The notes under the pieces: model-generated | Seen by the model: the letters and a program-made list of their open reading frames with translations, nothing else | Told to the model about the DNA's origin: nothing | Databases searched by the model: none | Part shown: piece by piece, positions 26,127 through 34,539 of the stretch | How the letters are laid out: every line of letters starts with the position of its first letter | How positions within the stretch are numbered: the stretch's first letter is position 1 | NCBI RefSeq assembly: GCF_900104585.1 | Contig: NZ_FNVX01000005.1 | Coordinates: forward strand, 744,001 to 808,000 | DNA: 64,000 nucleotides | Direction of reading: 5' to 3' | Source: Bacteroides ihuae | Lineage (GTDB): Bacteria > Bacteroidota > Bacteroidia > Bacteroidales > Bacteroidaceae | Program-made: the position numbers and the translations under genes

Positions 26127-26290
26127 AGTTTTATAAATCCTTCTCACAAGGCTTGTAAAGGCGTTTTTAAATTTAAACATTTCTTGCTGTTTAGTCCAAA
26201 TGCGTATACAAAATAGTTTAAGTCCATCTGCTATTTTGAGTGCAAACTTTCTTGAACCATACTTTTGCAATTTCCTCTTGCATGTTTACT

Positions 26291-27922
26291 TTAGCTTAAA
26301 AACGTTGCAATGTCTTCGTCGGCCGTACTGATGCCACCAATGCCAAAATTATCGACAAGCACTTGGGCTACATTAGGAGATAGAAAAGCCGGTAGGGTAG
26401 GACCCAGATGGATTTTTTTCACACCTAAGTGAAGTAAAGCCAGTAACACAATAACAGCTTTTTGTTCATACCAGGCAATGTTATACACTATGGGTAAGTC
26501 ATTGATATCTTCTAGCCCGAATACTTCTTGTAACTTCATGGCGATTACTGCAAGGGAATAGCTGTCATTACACTGACCGGCGTCGAGCACACGTGGGATG
26601 CCATTGATATCACCCAACGGCAGTTTATTGTAACGGTATTTAGCGCAACCTGCTGTGAGAATCACTGTGTCTTTTGGTAACTTCTCTGCAAACTCAGTAT
26701 AATAACTACGACTCTTCATCCGTCCGTCGCAACCCGCCATAACAAAAAACTTGCTGATAGCTCCGCTCTTCACAGCATCTACCACTTTATCAGCTAAAGC
26801 CAACACTTGTGCATGGGCAAAACCACCTACTATAGTCCCCGTTTCTATCTCTACCGGCGGCTGACAACGTTTGGCGTGTTCTATAATAATGGAGAAGTCT
26901 TTCGGTTGACCATCTTTACGTTCTGGGATATGTATTGCACCCTCTAAACCCGAAGCGCCGGTTGTGTAGATGCGATCTTTATAAGCTGCTTTTGAAGTGG
27001 GAGGTACGATGCAGTTTGTAGTAAAGAGAATGGGACCGTTGAAACTTTCAAATTCTTCTTTTTGTTTCCACCAAGCGTTTCCGTAGTTTCCAGCCAAGTG
27101 TTTGTGCTTCTTCAGATGTGGATAATAATGAGCAGGAAGCATTTCGCTATGCGTATACACATCAATGCCTGTTCCTTCAGTTTGTTGCAGTAACTCCTCT
27201 AAATCTTTCAGATCATGTCCACTGATAAGTATTGCCGGATTGTTGCGTACGCCGATGTTAACTTCGGATAGTTCCGGATTGCCATAATGACTGGTGTTAG
27301 CGGCATCTAGTTGAGCCATAGCAACTACACCGTATTTTCCGGTTTCCAATGTAAGAGCAATCAATTCATCGACAGAAATATCTTCGCGAGTGATTTCGGC
27401 TAATGCACGTTGCATAAATGAAAAGATTTCAGGATCGGCCGAATCTAAGTTATAGGCATGCTCTGCGTAAGCGGCCATACCTTTAATGCCATAGTGCACC
27501 AATTCTTTTAATGAACGTATATCTTCATTTTGAGTACGAAGTACACCCACGCTTTGCGATTTTTCTTCAAATTCCTCTTCGGTCCCGTTCCATGTACATT
27601 CGTCCGGTGCATTGGATAACGTTATCTTTTGTGCCAGATTGTTTCTCAGAACTAGTCCATTCTTTATTTTCTCTATAATGGCTGCTTTGTCGAAGTTGGC
27701 ATTGGTGATGGTGATAAAAAGGCCATCGAATACAAATTTATCAGCCTCTGCAGAAGGTTTTCCTATCTTGCGAAGCTCTTGATTATAGACTGCAACACCT
27801 CTCACTACGAACAATAGAAGATCTTGCATATTGGCTACTTCTGGCGTTTTTCCACACACACCACTTAGTATACAGCCGGTACCTTTTGCGGCTTCTTGAC
27901 ATTGAAAACAGAACATACTCAT
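26291..27922 (-). CDS. hcp: Hybrid-cluster protein / hydroxylamine reductase
   Basis: A 543-residue hybrid-cluster protein that reduces hydroxylamine in vitro and is known in other bacteria as a nitric oxide reductase in anaerobic cells. The N-terminal cluster ligands are [15 protein letters not shown]...GVCG (Cys5, Cys8, Cys17, Cys23). Hybrid-cluster ligands are visible in [52 protein letters not shown] and [18 protein letters not shown]. Length and spacing (four Cys within 23 residues) fit the class I/III enzymes of strict anaerobes. It is a single gene with its own promoter and a Crp/Fnr-like palindrome at 27987. Flavodoxin, a possible electron donor, is encoded next door. Confidence 0.96.
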   Translation of the reverse strand: MSMFCFQCQEAAKGTGCILSGVCGKTPEVANMQDLLLFVVRGVAVYNQELRKIGKPSAEADKFVFDGLFITITNANFDKAAIIEKIKNGLVLRNNLAQKITLSNAPDECTWNGTEEEFEEKSQSVGVLRTQNEDIRSLKELVHYGIKGMAAYAEHAYNLDSADPEIFSFMQRALAEITREDISVDELIALTLETGKYGVVAMAQLDAANTSHYGNPELSEVNIGVRNNPAILISGHDLKDLEELLQQTEGTGIDVYTHSEMLPAHYYPHLKKHKHLAGNYGNAWWKQKEEFESFNGPILFTTNCIVPPTSKAAYKDRIYTTGASGLEGAIHIPERKDGQPKDFSIIIEHAKRCQPPVEIETGTIVGGFAHAQVLALADKVVDAVKSGAISKFFVMAGCDGRMKSRSYYTEFAEKLPKDTVILTAGCAKYRYNKLPLGDINGIPRVLDAGQCNDSYSLAVIAMKLQEVFGLEDINDLPIVYNIAWYEQKAVIVLLALLHLGVKKIHLGPTLPAFLSPNVAQVLVDNFGIGGISTADEDIATFLS

Positions 27923-27958
27923 AATCTTTACGTATTAAGTGTTTTAGTAACTTTAATG

Positions 27959-27966
27959 CAAAGATA
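27959..27966 (-). promoter_or_regulatory. hcp -7 element, without a -33 box
   Basis: TATCTTTG on the minus strand, 37 nt upstream of the hcp ATG. The position 19 nt further up lacks TTTG/TTG and is instead occupied by a palindrome, suggesting dependence on an activator. Confidence 0.7.
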
Positions 27967-27986
27967 GAGCGGTGCGGAGAGTTATT

Positions 27987-28004
27987 TTGTAACCAAGGTT
28001 ACAA
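27987..28004. promoter_or_regulatory. Crp/Fnr-type palindrome upstream of hcp
   Basis: TTGTAACCAAGGTTACAA: two perfect 8-bp arms with an AA centre. Its centre is about 42 nt upstream of the transcription start predicted from the -7 element, which is the class II activator position. HcpR-like regulators of the Crp/Fnr family are the obvious candidates; none is encoded in the window. Confidence 0.72.
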
Positions 28005-28095
28005 GAAGGGTGTTTTCTTAGATCAATAGCCTTATTCTTAGCTTAAAAAGAACACAATTTCCTCCCTTTAGCTGATAGTTCTTTTCTCTAAAGTA

Positions 28096-28126
28096 AAAGA
28101 GCTGCCTCTTTACGAGGTAGCTCTTT
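28096..28126 (-). terminator. Terminator of the flavodoxin gene
   Basis: AGAGCTGCCTC (to 28108) pairs with GAGGTAGCTCT (from 28114) with one mismatch. On the minus strand it is followed by UUUUACUUU. It lies 52 nt past the flavodoxin stop codon. Confidence 0.8.
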
Positions 28127-28177
28127 ACACAAAAACATACAAGCTAAACAAGAAAAATTAAAATATAATCTTTAGGG

Positions 28178-28687
28178 TTACTTGGAACATTCTTTTTTAA
28201 GTGTTTCAATCCATTGATCAATTCGTTCGTCGCTTTTGTCATCCTCATTTACATCATCCAGAGCCAAACCAACAAATTTGCCATCTACTACAGATTCTGA
28301 TGAGTCAAAAGAATATCCTTCGATATCTGTTGCTCCGCAGAATGTGCAACCAGTATCTTTCAATTCTTCATAAAGAGCTCCCATGCCGCCGCAGAAGGTA
28401 TCACTATATGATTCTGAATCTCCACAACCGAATAAAGCAACATATTTGTTAGATATACCTGCTTTTTTTAGCACTTTTACGCCATCATACCAGTCGTCTT
28501 GTAACTCACCGTCTCCCCAAGTAGATGTACCTAGTAATAAGATATCATACTCCTTAACGAGTTCTTCTTTTATTTTAGCTGCATCATGTATATCTGCTTT
28601 AGCAAGACCTAATTTTTCTCCTATTTTGCGCGCTATTTCTTCAGTGGTTCCGGTAGTAGAACCATAAAATATACCTATTTTATTCAT
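28178..28687 (-). CDS. fldA: Long-chain flavodoxin
   Basis: A 169-residue FMN electron carrier. The phosphate-binding loop is FYGSTTGTTEEIARKIG (residues 8-24); aromatic FMN-ring contacts lie in LGTSTWGDGELQDDWYDG (Trp near 58) and FGCGDSESYSDTFCGGMGALYEEL (Tyr near 96). An insertion of about 20 residues in the last strand (YSFDSSESVVDGKFVGLALDDVNEDDKSDERI) makes it long-chain. It probably donates electrons in low-potential metabolism, perhaps to Hcp (inference). It is divergent from the hemerythrin gene and shares a control region holding two near-identical palindromes. Confidence 0.95.
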   Translation of the reverse strand: MNKIGIFYGSTTGTTEEIARKIGEKLGLAKADIHDAAKIKEELVKEYDILLLGTSTWGDGELQDDWYDGVKVLKKAGISNKYVALFGCGDSESYSDTFCGGMGALYEELKDTGCTFCGATDIEGYSFDSSESVVDGKFVGLALDDVNEDDKSDERIDQWIETLKKECSK

Positions 28688-28717
28688 GATCTAATTTGTT
28701 TTTTTATTATTATGTTG

Positions 28718-28725
28718 CAAAGATA
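28718..28725 (-). promoter_or_regulatory. fldA -7 element
   Basis: TATCTTTG on the minus strand, 31 nt upstream of the flavodoxin ATG. No -33 box is seen at 19 nt; the first palindrome (28747-28766) is centred about 45 nt upstream of the predicted start site. Confidence 0.65.
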
Positions 28726-28746
28726 CACTAATTCGAAGAGGTGGAG

Positions 28747-28800
28747 AATCACTATTTATAGTGATTTATTGACCTGCCGGTAATCATTTATAGTGATTAC
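28747..28800. promoter_or_regulatory. Two operator-like palindromes between fldA and the hemerythrin gene
   Basis: AATCACTA-TTTA-TAGTGATT (28747-28766) and GTAATCA-TTTATAG-TGATTAC (28780-28800) share the 13-nt word ATTTATAGTGATT (28754-28766 and 28786-28798), repeated 32 bp apart, close to three helical turns. They are placed between two divergent starts and look like paired operators for one dimeric regulator. They differ from the hcp palindrome. Confidence 0.62.
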
Positions 28801-28828
28801 GGAAAAAAATACCTAATAATGGTGATTG

Positions 28829-28838
28829 TGTGCGCACA
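28829..28838. promoter_or_regulatory. Short perfect palindrome ahead of the hemerythrin gene
   Basis: TGTGCGCACA is a perfect 10-bp palindrome inside TTGTGTGCGCACAAAA, about 20 nt upstream of a weak -7-like TTAATTTG (28849-28856). It could be an operator or chance. Confidence 0.4.
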
Positions 28839-28882
28839 AAATAATGTGTTAATTTGTTGTGCTAATATTAAATAGGTATTTT

Positions 28883-29587
28883 ATGAACAAATTGCAGAAA
28901 TATAAACCTACGGACAAGATGAGCGATCTCATTTGCAATAACTATTCATTATTACAAGTAATGAGTCGTTTTGGATTGTCTTTAGGTTTTGGCGACAAAA
29001 CAGTGAAAGAGGTTTGTACTATGAATAATGTAGATTATTCTACATTTCTTACAGTAGTGAATTTTGTAGAAGAAGGCTTCTCTCGGATGAATGATGAAAC
29101 TGAAGATATATCCATACCGGCTTTGGTCGATTACCTCCGACAGACTCATCTTTATTTTCTTGATTTTTCGTTACCTAGTATACGTCGGAAATTAATTGAT
29201 TCCATTGATTATTCAGAGAAAGATGTAGTATCTCTTATTCTTAACTTCTTTGACATATATGTGCGTGAGGTTAGAAGACATATGGAATATGAAGAGAAAA
29301 CGGTTTTTAGATATGTCGATGATTTGCTTCAAAATAAGACCCAGAAAAATTATCAGATATGTACTTTTTCTAAGCATCACGAGCTCATTAGCGAGAAACT
29401 TACGGAACTGAAAAATATTATCATCAAGTACTGTCCTTCGAAAGCAAACAATAATTTATTGAATGCTGCTCTTTTCGATATTTTTGCTTGCGAAGAAGCA
29501 CTGGACTCACATTGTAAGGTGGAGGATTATCTGTTTGTTCCTGCTATTTTGAAACTCGAAAGGAGGCTTGGTAATGATGAAAAATAA
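28883..29587 (+). CDS. Hemerythrin-domain protein (RIC/YtfE-like)
   Basis: A 234-residue protein. Residues 1-75 resemble the ScdA/DUF542 helical head (LICNNYSLLQVMSRFGLSLGFGDKTVKEVC), but the family's CCGG motif is replaced by LGFGD. The rest is a hemerythrin-like four-helix bundle with di-iron ligands: His in RQTHLYFLDF, RRHMEYEEKTVF, SKHHELI, and DSHCKVEDYLFVP. RIC-type proteins repair iron-sulfur clusters after nitric oxide damage or deliver iron; a sensing role is also possible. An in-frame GTG at 28859 exists, but the ATG at 28883 fits the domain better. It overlaps the downstream LuxR gene by 14 nt, so the two are translationally linked. Confidence 0.88.
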   Translation: MNKLQKYKPTDKMSDLICNNYSLLQVMSRFGLSLGFGDKTVKEVCTMNNVDYSTFLTVVNFVEEGFSRMNDETEDISIPALVDYLRQTHLYFLDFSLPSIRRKLIDSIDYSEKDVVSLILNFFDIYVREVRRHMEYEEKTVFRYVDDLLQNKTQKNYQICTFSKHHELISEKLTELKNIIIKYCPSKANNNLLNAALFDIFACEEALDSHCKVEDYLFVPAILKLERRLGNDEK

Positions 29588-30185
29588 CGAAACAATTCGG
29601 ATTGGCATTGCAGAAACATCTGTTATTATCCGTAGTGGATTGACCGTTGTTCTGAGGAGGTTACCGAATCTTAAAATTCAGCCGGTAGAATTAGGATCTA
29701 CTGATGCTTTAAATGACTGTTTGCGTACTCAACCGCCAGATATTTTGATTGTAAACCCAGCGTTTGGCAATTATTTTGATGTAGCTCGCTTTCGTGATGA
29801 AGCTTCGGGAAAAGGTATTCGTCTAGTGGCTCTGATTAGTTCATTCATAGATTCTGCCCTATTGACCAAATATGATGATTCAATATCTATTTGTGATGAT
29901 TTGGAGACTTTATCAAATAAAATTAGTCGTTTACAAAATATTGCACCGGATGAGGAGAATGATAATCAAGAAACTTTAAGCCAGCGTGAGAAAGAGATAG
30001 TGGTTTGTGTAGTCAAAGGGATGACCAATAAAGAAACTGCTGAGCAACTTTTTTTATCTATTCATACAGTGATTACTCACCGACGAAATATTAGTAAGAA
30101 GTTACAAATACATAGTGCCGCCGGCCTAACTATTTATGCAATCGTTAATAAGCTAATCGAAATAGGAGAGATACAGAATTTATAA
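29574..30185 (+). CDS. LuxR-family regulator with degenerate receiver domain
   Basis: A 203-residue protein. Residues 8-125 fold like a receiver but lack its chemistry: the acidic pair is replaced by AET (13-15) and the phospho-acceptor position is Asn61 in DILIVNPAFG. Residues about 137-196 are an intact LuxR/FixJ helix-turn-helix (LSQREKEIVVCVVKGMTNKETAEQLFLSIHTVITHRRNISKKL). It therefore probably binds DNA in response to something other than phosphorylation. The ATG at 29574 is chosen because a strong AGGAGG (29561-29566), rare in this genome, is correctly placed. The gene overlaps the hemerythrin gene. Confidence 0.9.
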   Translation: MMKNNETIRIGIAETSVIIRSGLTVVLRRLPNLKIQPVELGSTDALNDCLRTQPPDILIVNPAFGNYFDVARFRDEASGKGIRLVALISSFIDSALLTKYDDSISICDDLETLSNKISRLQNIAPDEENDNQETLSQREKEIVVCVVKGMTNKETAEQLFLSIHTVITHRRNISKKLQIHSAAGLTIYAIVNKLIEIGEIQNL

Positions 30186-30327
30186 GGTTCTTATGACTTT
30201 CTTGGAATCTCTTCATGGTTTTGGCGGAGGATAACATGAAATTCTTTCGCACAGGAGAATATAGCAATTGCCAAGTACACTGCTCCCTTTTTGTAAGAAG
30301 TCGTGTAGCTTGGCTTTTTTTGATTAT

Positions 30328-31017
30328 TTACTTCAAATAGTAGTGATTCACCGGATTTAATGTATCGTCAAGTTCATAGACTTGAGGAACACCTGTTGGT
30401 ATTTCTAAACTTACGATTTCTTCGTCACTAATTCTATCCAGGTACTTTATTAGTGCTCTAAGACTATTTCCATGAGCGACTATAAGCACAGTTTTTCCAT
30501 CGAGCAGAGCAGGAGCAATGCTGTCATACCAGAAAGGAAGTACACGATTGATAGTAAGTTCTAATGATTCTCCCAAAGGAAGCATGCTTTGGTCAAGTTT
30601 CTGATATTTAGATTCTAAAGAGGCGGACCGGTCATCATCAACAGGTAGCATGGGAGGAGCAATATCATAGCTTCTTCTCCATATATGAACTTGCTCATCA
30701 CCGTATTTCTCGGCTGTTTCCGCTTTGTTGAGGCCTTGCAGTGCACCATAATGACGTTCATTCAATCGCCAATGATGGATTTCAGGTATCCACATCTGGT
30801 CAGCTTCCTCTTGCAAAAGATGTTGAGTTTTAATAGCCCGTTTTAGTACTGATGAAAACGCTATATCGAATGTTATTCCTGCTTCTTTTATTAATTGTCC
30901 GGCTCTACGGGCTTCTTCTTCTCCTTTTTCACTGAGAGCTACGTCGGCCCATCCGGTAAAACGATTTTGTTGATTCCATTGGCTTTCGCCATGTCTTACT
31001 AAAATTAGTTTCTTCAT
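30328..31017 (-). CDS. gpmA: 2,3-bisphosphoglycerate-dependent phosphoglycerate mutase
   Basis: A 229-residue glycolytic enzyme interconverting 3- and 2-phosphoglycerate in the cytoplasm. [20 protein letters not shown] contains the phospho-His9. [42 protein letters not shown] and [14 protein letters not shown] (second His) complete the active site. The length is slightly below the 248-250 of E. coli GpmA, as in other Bacteroidetes. It is a single gene. The 142-nt gap to the upstream luxR gene shows no clear signal; the enzyme is unrelated to its neighbours. Confidence 0.95.
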   Translation of the reverse strand: MKKLILVRHGESQWNQQNRFTGWADVALSEKGEEEARRAGQLIKEAGITFDIAFSSVLKRAIKTQHLLQEEADQMWIPEIHHWRLNERHYGALQGLNKAETAEKYGDEQVHIWRRSYDIAPPMLPVDDDRSASLESKYQKLDQSMLPLGESLELTINRVLPFWYDSIAPALLDGKTVLIVAHGNSLRALIKYLDRISDEEIVSLEIPTGVPQVYELDDTLNPVNHYYLK

Positions 31018-31100
31018 AATTGGTTCTATCTTTAATAATTGTACTTATATATAACATCTCTGAGAAAAGATTGTTTTTTAGCTTTTGTTAACTAATGTTA

Positions 31101-31140
31101 GAAAAAATAAAATCCCGACGAAATCACTTCGGCGGGATTT
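31101..31140 (-). terminator. Terminator of the glycan operon
   Basis: AAATCCCGACGAA (31110-31122) pairs with TTCGGCGGGATTT (31128-31140) with one mismatch. On the minus strand it is followed by UAUUUUUUC. It ends the transcript of the acyltransferase and its upstream genes. Confidence 0.85.
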
Positions 31141-31292
31141 ATCTAATTTTATTTTATGTGGCTACGTAATAAAATTATGACTAATTAATTAAATTCTGAT
31201 AGTGCAAAGATAAAGGGATTATACATAGTACGCAATCCCTTTTATATGGTATATTTTAGCCTTTTACTAACTATATGTAGTTACGTGGTAGC

Positions 31293-31919
31293 TTATTGGG
31301 GATTCTTCTCCCACATCTGGGTTTCAAAATTGTACCTTTTGATTATGCGAGCGGGGATTCCTGCACAGACGCAATAAGGAGGGATGGAATGTTTCACTAC
31401 ACTGCCGGCAGCCACAATGCAATGTGTCCCGATTGTTACTCCCGAAAGTATCACTACATTAGCCCCTATCCAAACATCATCAGCAATAGTGATAGGGTCC
31501 GTTGTTACACCTTGTCCGTCGATAGGTACGTCTACCTTCTCGAAGTTATGATTGAGGCCACTTATAGTGATATTTTGTGCCAGATTAACATGGTCTCCGA
31601 TGGTAACCGGACCGATAATTGTATTTCTCAACCCAATGCGCGTATAGTTGCCAATGATTAAATCACCCACGGCATTGTTCAGACAACTGAAATCTTCGAC
31701 TACAGAATAACTCCCTAAAGAAAATAAGTTGAAGGGTGGCAGATCTTTGCGTACACTATGGTAAATAACCGATCCTTTGCCTCGTTTGAGATAGATGAAG
31801 TAGAACAGTCGAATCCACCATTGAGGTCTCGCCTTAGTGGGGTGCATAATGAGGCGGTGAAGTATCTCCTTCAAAATCGGATGGCTATTTATTTTTTGTT
31901 TTAAAGTAAATAGATTCAT
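31293..31919 (-). CDS. Hexapeptide-repeat acyltransferase (WcaF/CysE-like)
   Basis: A 208-residue left-handed beta-helix acyltransferase. An N-terminal basic helical region (HPILKEILHRLIMHPTKARPQWWIRLFYFIYLKRGKGSVIY) is followed by LbH turns: VGDLIIGNYTRIGLRNTIIGPVTIGDHVNLAQNITISGLNHNFEKVD with the catalytic His loop, then ITIADDVWIGANVVILSGVTIGTHCIVAAGSVVKHSIPPYCVCAGIPARIIKRY. It probably O-acetylates the glycan made by the upstream genes (inference). It is the last of four same-strand genes, 15 nt after the glycosyltransferase. Confidence 0.9.
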   Translation of the reverse strand: MNLFTLKQKINSHPILKEILHRLIMHPTKARPQWWIRLFYFIYLKRGKGSVIYHSVRKDLPPFNLFSLGSYSVVEDFSCLNNAVGDLIIGNYTRIGLRNTIIGPVTIGDHVNLAQNITISGLNHNFEKVDVPIDGQGVTTDPITIADDVWIGANVVILSGVTIGTHCIVAAGSVVKHSIPPYCVCAGIPARIIKRYNFETQMWEKNPQ

Positions 31920-31934
31920 GTTGCTATAAGGTTT

Positions 31935-32843
31935 TTACTTTAATTTATGGGGTATATTGATGAATGCAATGATTCCTTTATAAGTAGCTGCGGCAAGATC
32001 TGCTCTTCCTTTCGTCATGAATTGAATACTGTTTTTACTTGCTGCTATGGTACTCAGATAAACGATTGATAACCATTTCGTTATCCCTCTTTTATGCCTC
32101 CAAGCATACAATAGTCTATTACGCATCATATAAAAGGTTCGTAATGGGCTCTCTTGTCCGGTGCTTTGGCTTTCTTTATGAAATACGGTGCAATTACCAT
32201 TATACCATATTTCATATCCTTCCTCTTTTAATTTTGTACTCCAATCAATTTCTTCATAATAAAGAAAGAATATTTCGGGCATTAGACCTATTTGATCTAT
32301 TGTTTTTTTTCTTATCATTAACGCAGCCCCATGCGCATAGGCTGTTTTATATTGGAGATTATATTGCCCTTTGTCTTTTTCACCCAAGCCAATGGCCTTA
32401 TTTCTTAGCGTAATATTGCTTAATGTGGTGTAGCCTGCATATTGAATGTTTTGTTTTCCGGCTGCGAAGCATATCTTTGGGCATACCATTCCGGCAGAAG
32501 GATTTTCTTGGAAACTGTCTATTAAATAGTGAAAACAGTCACTTGTAATGTAAGTGTCATTATTTAGGAGGAAAATGAATTCTCCCTTAGCTTGTTTAAT
32601 ACCTAAGTTATTTCCTCCTGAAAAACCTAGATTACTTGGGCTGGCAATTACGTTTACAACTGGATACTTCTCTTTAAGTAAGGATGCTTCGTCTTTTTTA
32701 GATGCATTGTCTACCACAATGATTTCGTAGCTAGTTGAATGTATGTAGGCTTGGATAGATTCAATTAGCTCGGATGTGTCATTTAGACCATTGTAGTTAA
32801 TCGTTACAATAGATATCAGAGGACAAGAGGGATCTTTACACAT
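31935..32843 (-). CDS. Glycosyltransferase family 2
   Basis: A 302-residue GT-A glycosyltransferase using a nucleotide sugar. The N-terminus is the classical SIVTINYNGLNDTSELIESI followed by VVDNASKK, LGFSGGNNLGIKQAKGEFIFLLNNDTYIT (donor/metal site) and FFLYYEEIDWSTKLKEEGYEIWYNGNCTVFHKES, the acceptor-side motif of rhamnosyl-transferase-like GT2 enzymes. A weakly hydrophobic C-terminus may associate with the membrane. Its start overlaps the end of the sugar-transferase gene by 8 nt. The product sugar cannot be named. Confidence 0.9.
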   Translation of the reverse strand: MCKDPSCPLISIVTINYNGLNDTSELIESIQAYIHSTSYEIIVVDNASKKDEASLLKEKYPVVNVIASPSNLGFSGGNNLGIKQAKGEFIFLLNNDTYITSDCFHYLIDSFQENPSAGMVCPKICFAAGKQNIQYAGYTTLSNITLRNKAIGLGEKDKGQYNLQYKTAYAHGAALMIRKKTIDQIGLMPEIFFLYYEEIDWSTKLKEEGYEIWYNGNCTVFHKESQSTGQESPLRTFYMMRNRLLYAWRHKRGITKWLSIVYLSTIAASKNSIQFMTKGRADLAAATYKGIIAFINIPHKLK

Positions 32844-33975
32844 CTTCCTTTTGAATGAATGCAGTTAGAGTTCTCAAAATTATTTTTATATCTAACCAGA
32901 AAGAGAACGTTTTTGCATATCGTATGTCGAGCAGTTTTCTCTCTTCAGCCGATAATTTGCCAGATTCTCCTCTCTTTTCAACTTGCCACAATCCTGTAAG
33001 TCCTGCGGGAGCCATAAAACGATCTATATACTCGTCACTGGTTAGTAGTTCTGCTTCATAGATAGGTAAAGGTCGATTGCCGACAATAGACATATCTCCT
33101 TTCAGAATATTGATGAGTTGCGGTAATTCATCTATGCTATATTTCCTTATGATATGTCCCACTTTCGTAATTCGAGGATCATTTTCCAGCTTCATGAAGG
33201 CATTCTTCTTTTCTATACTTTTTTGATTAATATAGTCATGTTCGGATATCAAAAAATCGTCAGACACAAGAACGATCTCTTCATTTAAGAGTTTTTTGTT
33301 TTCTTCGGAAAAGTCTTGCGAGGCTTCTTCTAATTGATACTGATTAAGAGAATTTAAATCCTTTAATCGTTTATCGGCATTGGTATACATAGAACGAAAT
33401 TTCAGGAAGTCGAAAATTAGATAATTACTGCCAACTCGTTTTGACTTGTAGATAATACTTCCTTTACTTTCTAGCCTGATAGCAACTGCAGTGAAAATTA
33501 AGATGGGTGACAAGCAAATCAGTGCTGTGCAAGAAAACAGAATATCAAATATTCTTTTCCAGAGGGGGAGTTTAAACGTTTGAATAGAAACGTTCTTATC
33601 CCGTTTGTTTGCGTTTAGTTTTCTTTTGTTTATATATTCACTTAAAAAATGGATAGATTCCTTATCGGCCAGAGAAGAAATCGTGTTGCATATTCCTGCT
33701 TTTAGATATTTTAAAGCTTCATCTTTCTCCAGCGACTCTGTGACCAATATCATATAAATTCTAGGATATTTTTTCTTCAGATAGCTAATATCTGAAAGGT
33801 CTTTATGAAGTGTCTTTTGTTCATACAAGAGTGATATTTCATCTTTTTCTTTTATACTATCAATCAGCTTTGTCGCTTTGGTACACGAAGATGTGGCACA
33901 AAATATACCTTCGGACATTTTAGAATAATGTTCAATAGTCTTGCTGTTTTCTCCAATGTATATGAGGTATTGCAT
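32836..33975 (-). CDS. Priming sugar transferase with N-terminal pseudo-receiver domain
   Basis: A 379-residue polyprenyl-phosphate sugar-1-phosphate transferase. The C-terminal catalytic part is standard: WKRIFDILFSCTALICLSPILIFTAVAIRLESKG with one membrane re-entrant helix (about 138-160), KRVG, FDFLKFRSMY, ITKVGHIIRKYSIDELPQLINILKGDMSIVGNRPLP, GLTGLWQV. It has an insertion between FRSMY and ITKVG. Residues 1-115 have no membrane helices; they resemble a receiver (ILVTESLEKDEALKYLKAG) without the phospho-Asp. This replaces the usual multi-pass N-terminus of WbaP/PglC-type enzymes. It lies 9 nt after a lone receiver gene, suggesting regulation of glycan initiation by signalling (inference). 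Confidence 0.88.
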   Translation of the reverse strand: MQYLIYIGENSKTIEHYSKMSEGIFCATSSCTKATKLIDSIKEKDEISLLYEQKTLHKDLSDISYLKKKYPRIYMILVTESLEKDEALKYLKAGICNTISSLADKESIHFLSEYINKRKLNANKRDKNVSIQTFKLPLWKRIFDILFSCTALICLSPILIFTAVAIRLESKGSIIYKSKRVGSNYLIFDFLKFRSMYTNADKRLKDLNSLNQYQLEEASQDFSEENKKLLNEEIVLVSDDFLISEHDYINQKSIEKKNAFMKLENDPRITKVGHIIRKYSIDELPQLINILKGDMSIVGNRPLPIYEAELLTSDEYIDRFMAPAGLTGLWQVEKRGESGKLSAEERKLLDIRYAKTFSFWLDIKIILRTLTAFIQKEDV

Positions 33976-33984
33976 AGATGAGTT

Positions 33985-34350
33985 TTACTCTATTATTTTC
34001 TTAATTCGTACTTTTAGCTCAAGCGGGTTAAAGGGCTTTAGTATGTAGTCTGCAGCTCCTTCTTCTAATAGCCTAATCCTTTCAGTAGTACTTTCTTCGC
34101 TAGACAGCATGATGATGGGAATTGACTTGAATAATTCATTTTTCTTCATGTAGCTAAGAAATTCGTCCCCTCTCATTTCAGGCATACGAATATCAGAGAT
34201 TATTAGATCGGGCATTTCCCCTTTTTGTAAGGACTCGATAGCTTTGATCGGATTTTCAAAATAAGTGAAATCATATTCTGCACTGAGATAAATAGATACA
34301 ACTTTACCAATAGAGGCTTTATCGTCAATAAGTACAATTTTTTTCTTCAT
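33985..34350 (-). CDS. Stand-alone receiver protein (CheY-like)
   Basis: A 121-residue single-domain response regulator. All receiver residues are present: Asp9/Asp10 (VLIDDKAS), phospho-acceptor Asp53 (LIISDIRMPEMRGDEF), Ser83/Ser84 (IMLSSEES) and Lys105 (YILKPFNPLELK). There is no output domain, so it acts by protein-protein contact or as a phosphorelay intermediate. It is the first gene of a four-gene operon whose next product is a priming glycosyltransferase with a receiver-like N-terminus, a probable partner (inference). No sensor kinase is adjacent; the REC-HisKA hybrid at 13-14 kb is the only other kinase in the window. Confidence 0.93.
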   Translation of the reverse strand: MKKKIVLIDDKASIGKVVSIYLSAEYDFTYFENPIKAIESLQKGEMPDLIISDIRMPEMRGDEFLSYMKKNELFKSIPIIMLSSEESTTERIRLLEEGAADYILKPFNPLELKVRIKKIIE

Positions 34351-34413
34351 GATAATATCAGAGATTTGATGTTTTTCCTTCGATGGTTATACTATGCTTG
34401 TTCTGTATACTCG

Positions 34414-34421
34414 CAAAGATA
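34414..34421 (-). promoter_or_regulatory. -7 element of the receiver-glycan operon
   Basis: TATCTTTG on the minus strand, about 63 nt upstream of the receiver ATG. No clear -33 element. Confidence 0.6.
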
Positions 34422-34487
34422 TATAATCTTTTTAAAAGTTAATAGATTGGTTTCGATATTTGTTCAGAATGTTAGTGTTATACGCAT

Positions 34488-34523
34488 AAAAAAAAACGGG
34501 AAAAGCTTTTCCCGTTTTTTTTT
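34488..34523. terminator. Palindromic terminator after the LruC gene
   Basis: CGGGAAAAG/CTTTTCCCG flanked by runs of A and T gives a perfect palindrome of about 36 nt. It lies just past the LruC stop codon and could terminate in both directions. Confidence 0.88.
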
Positions 34524-34539
34524 ATATTGGAATTTTGTT

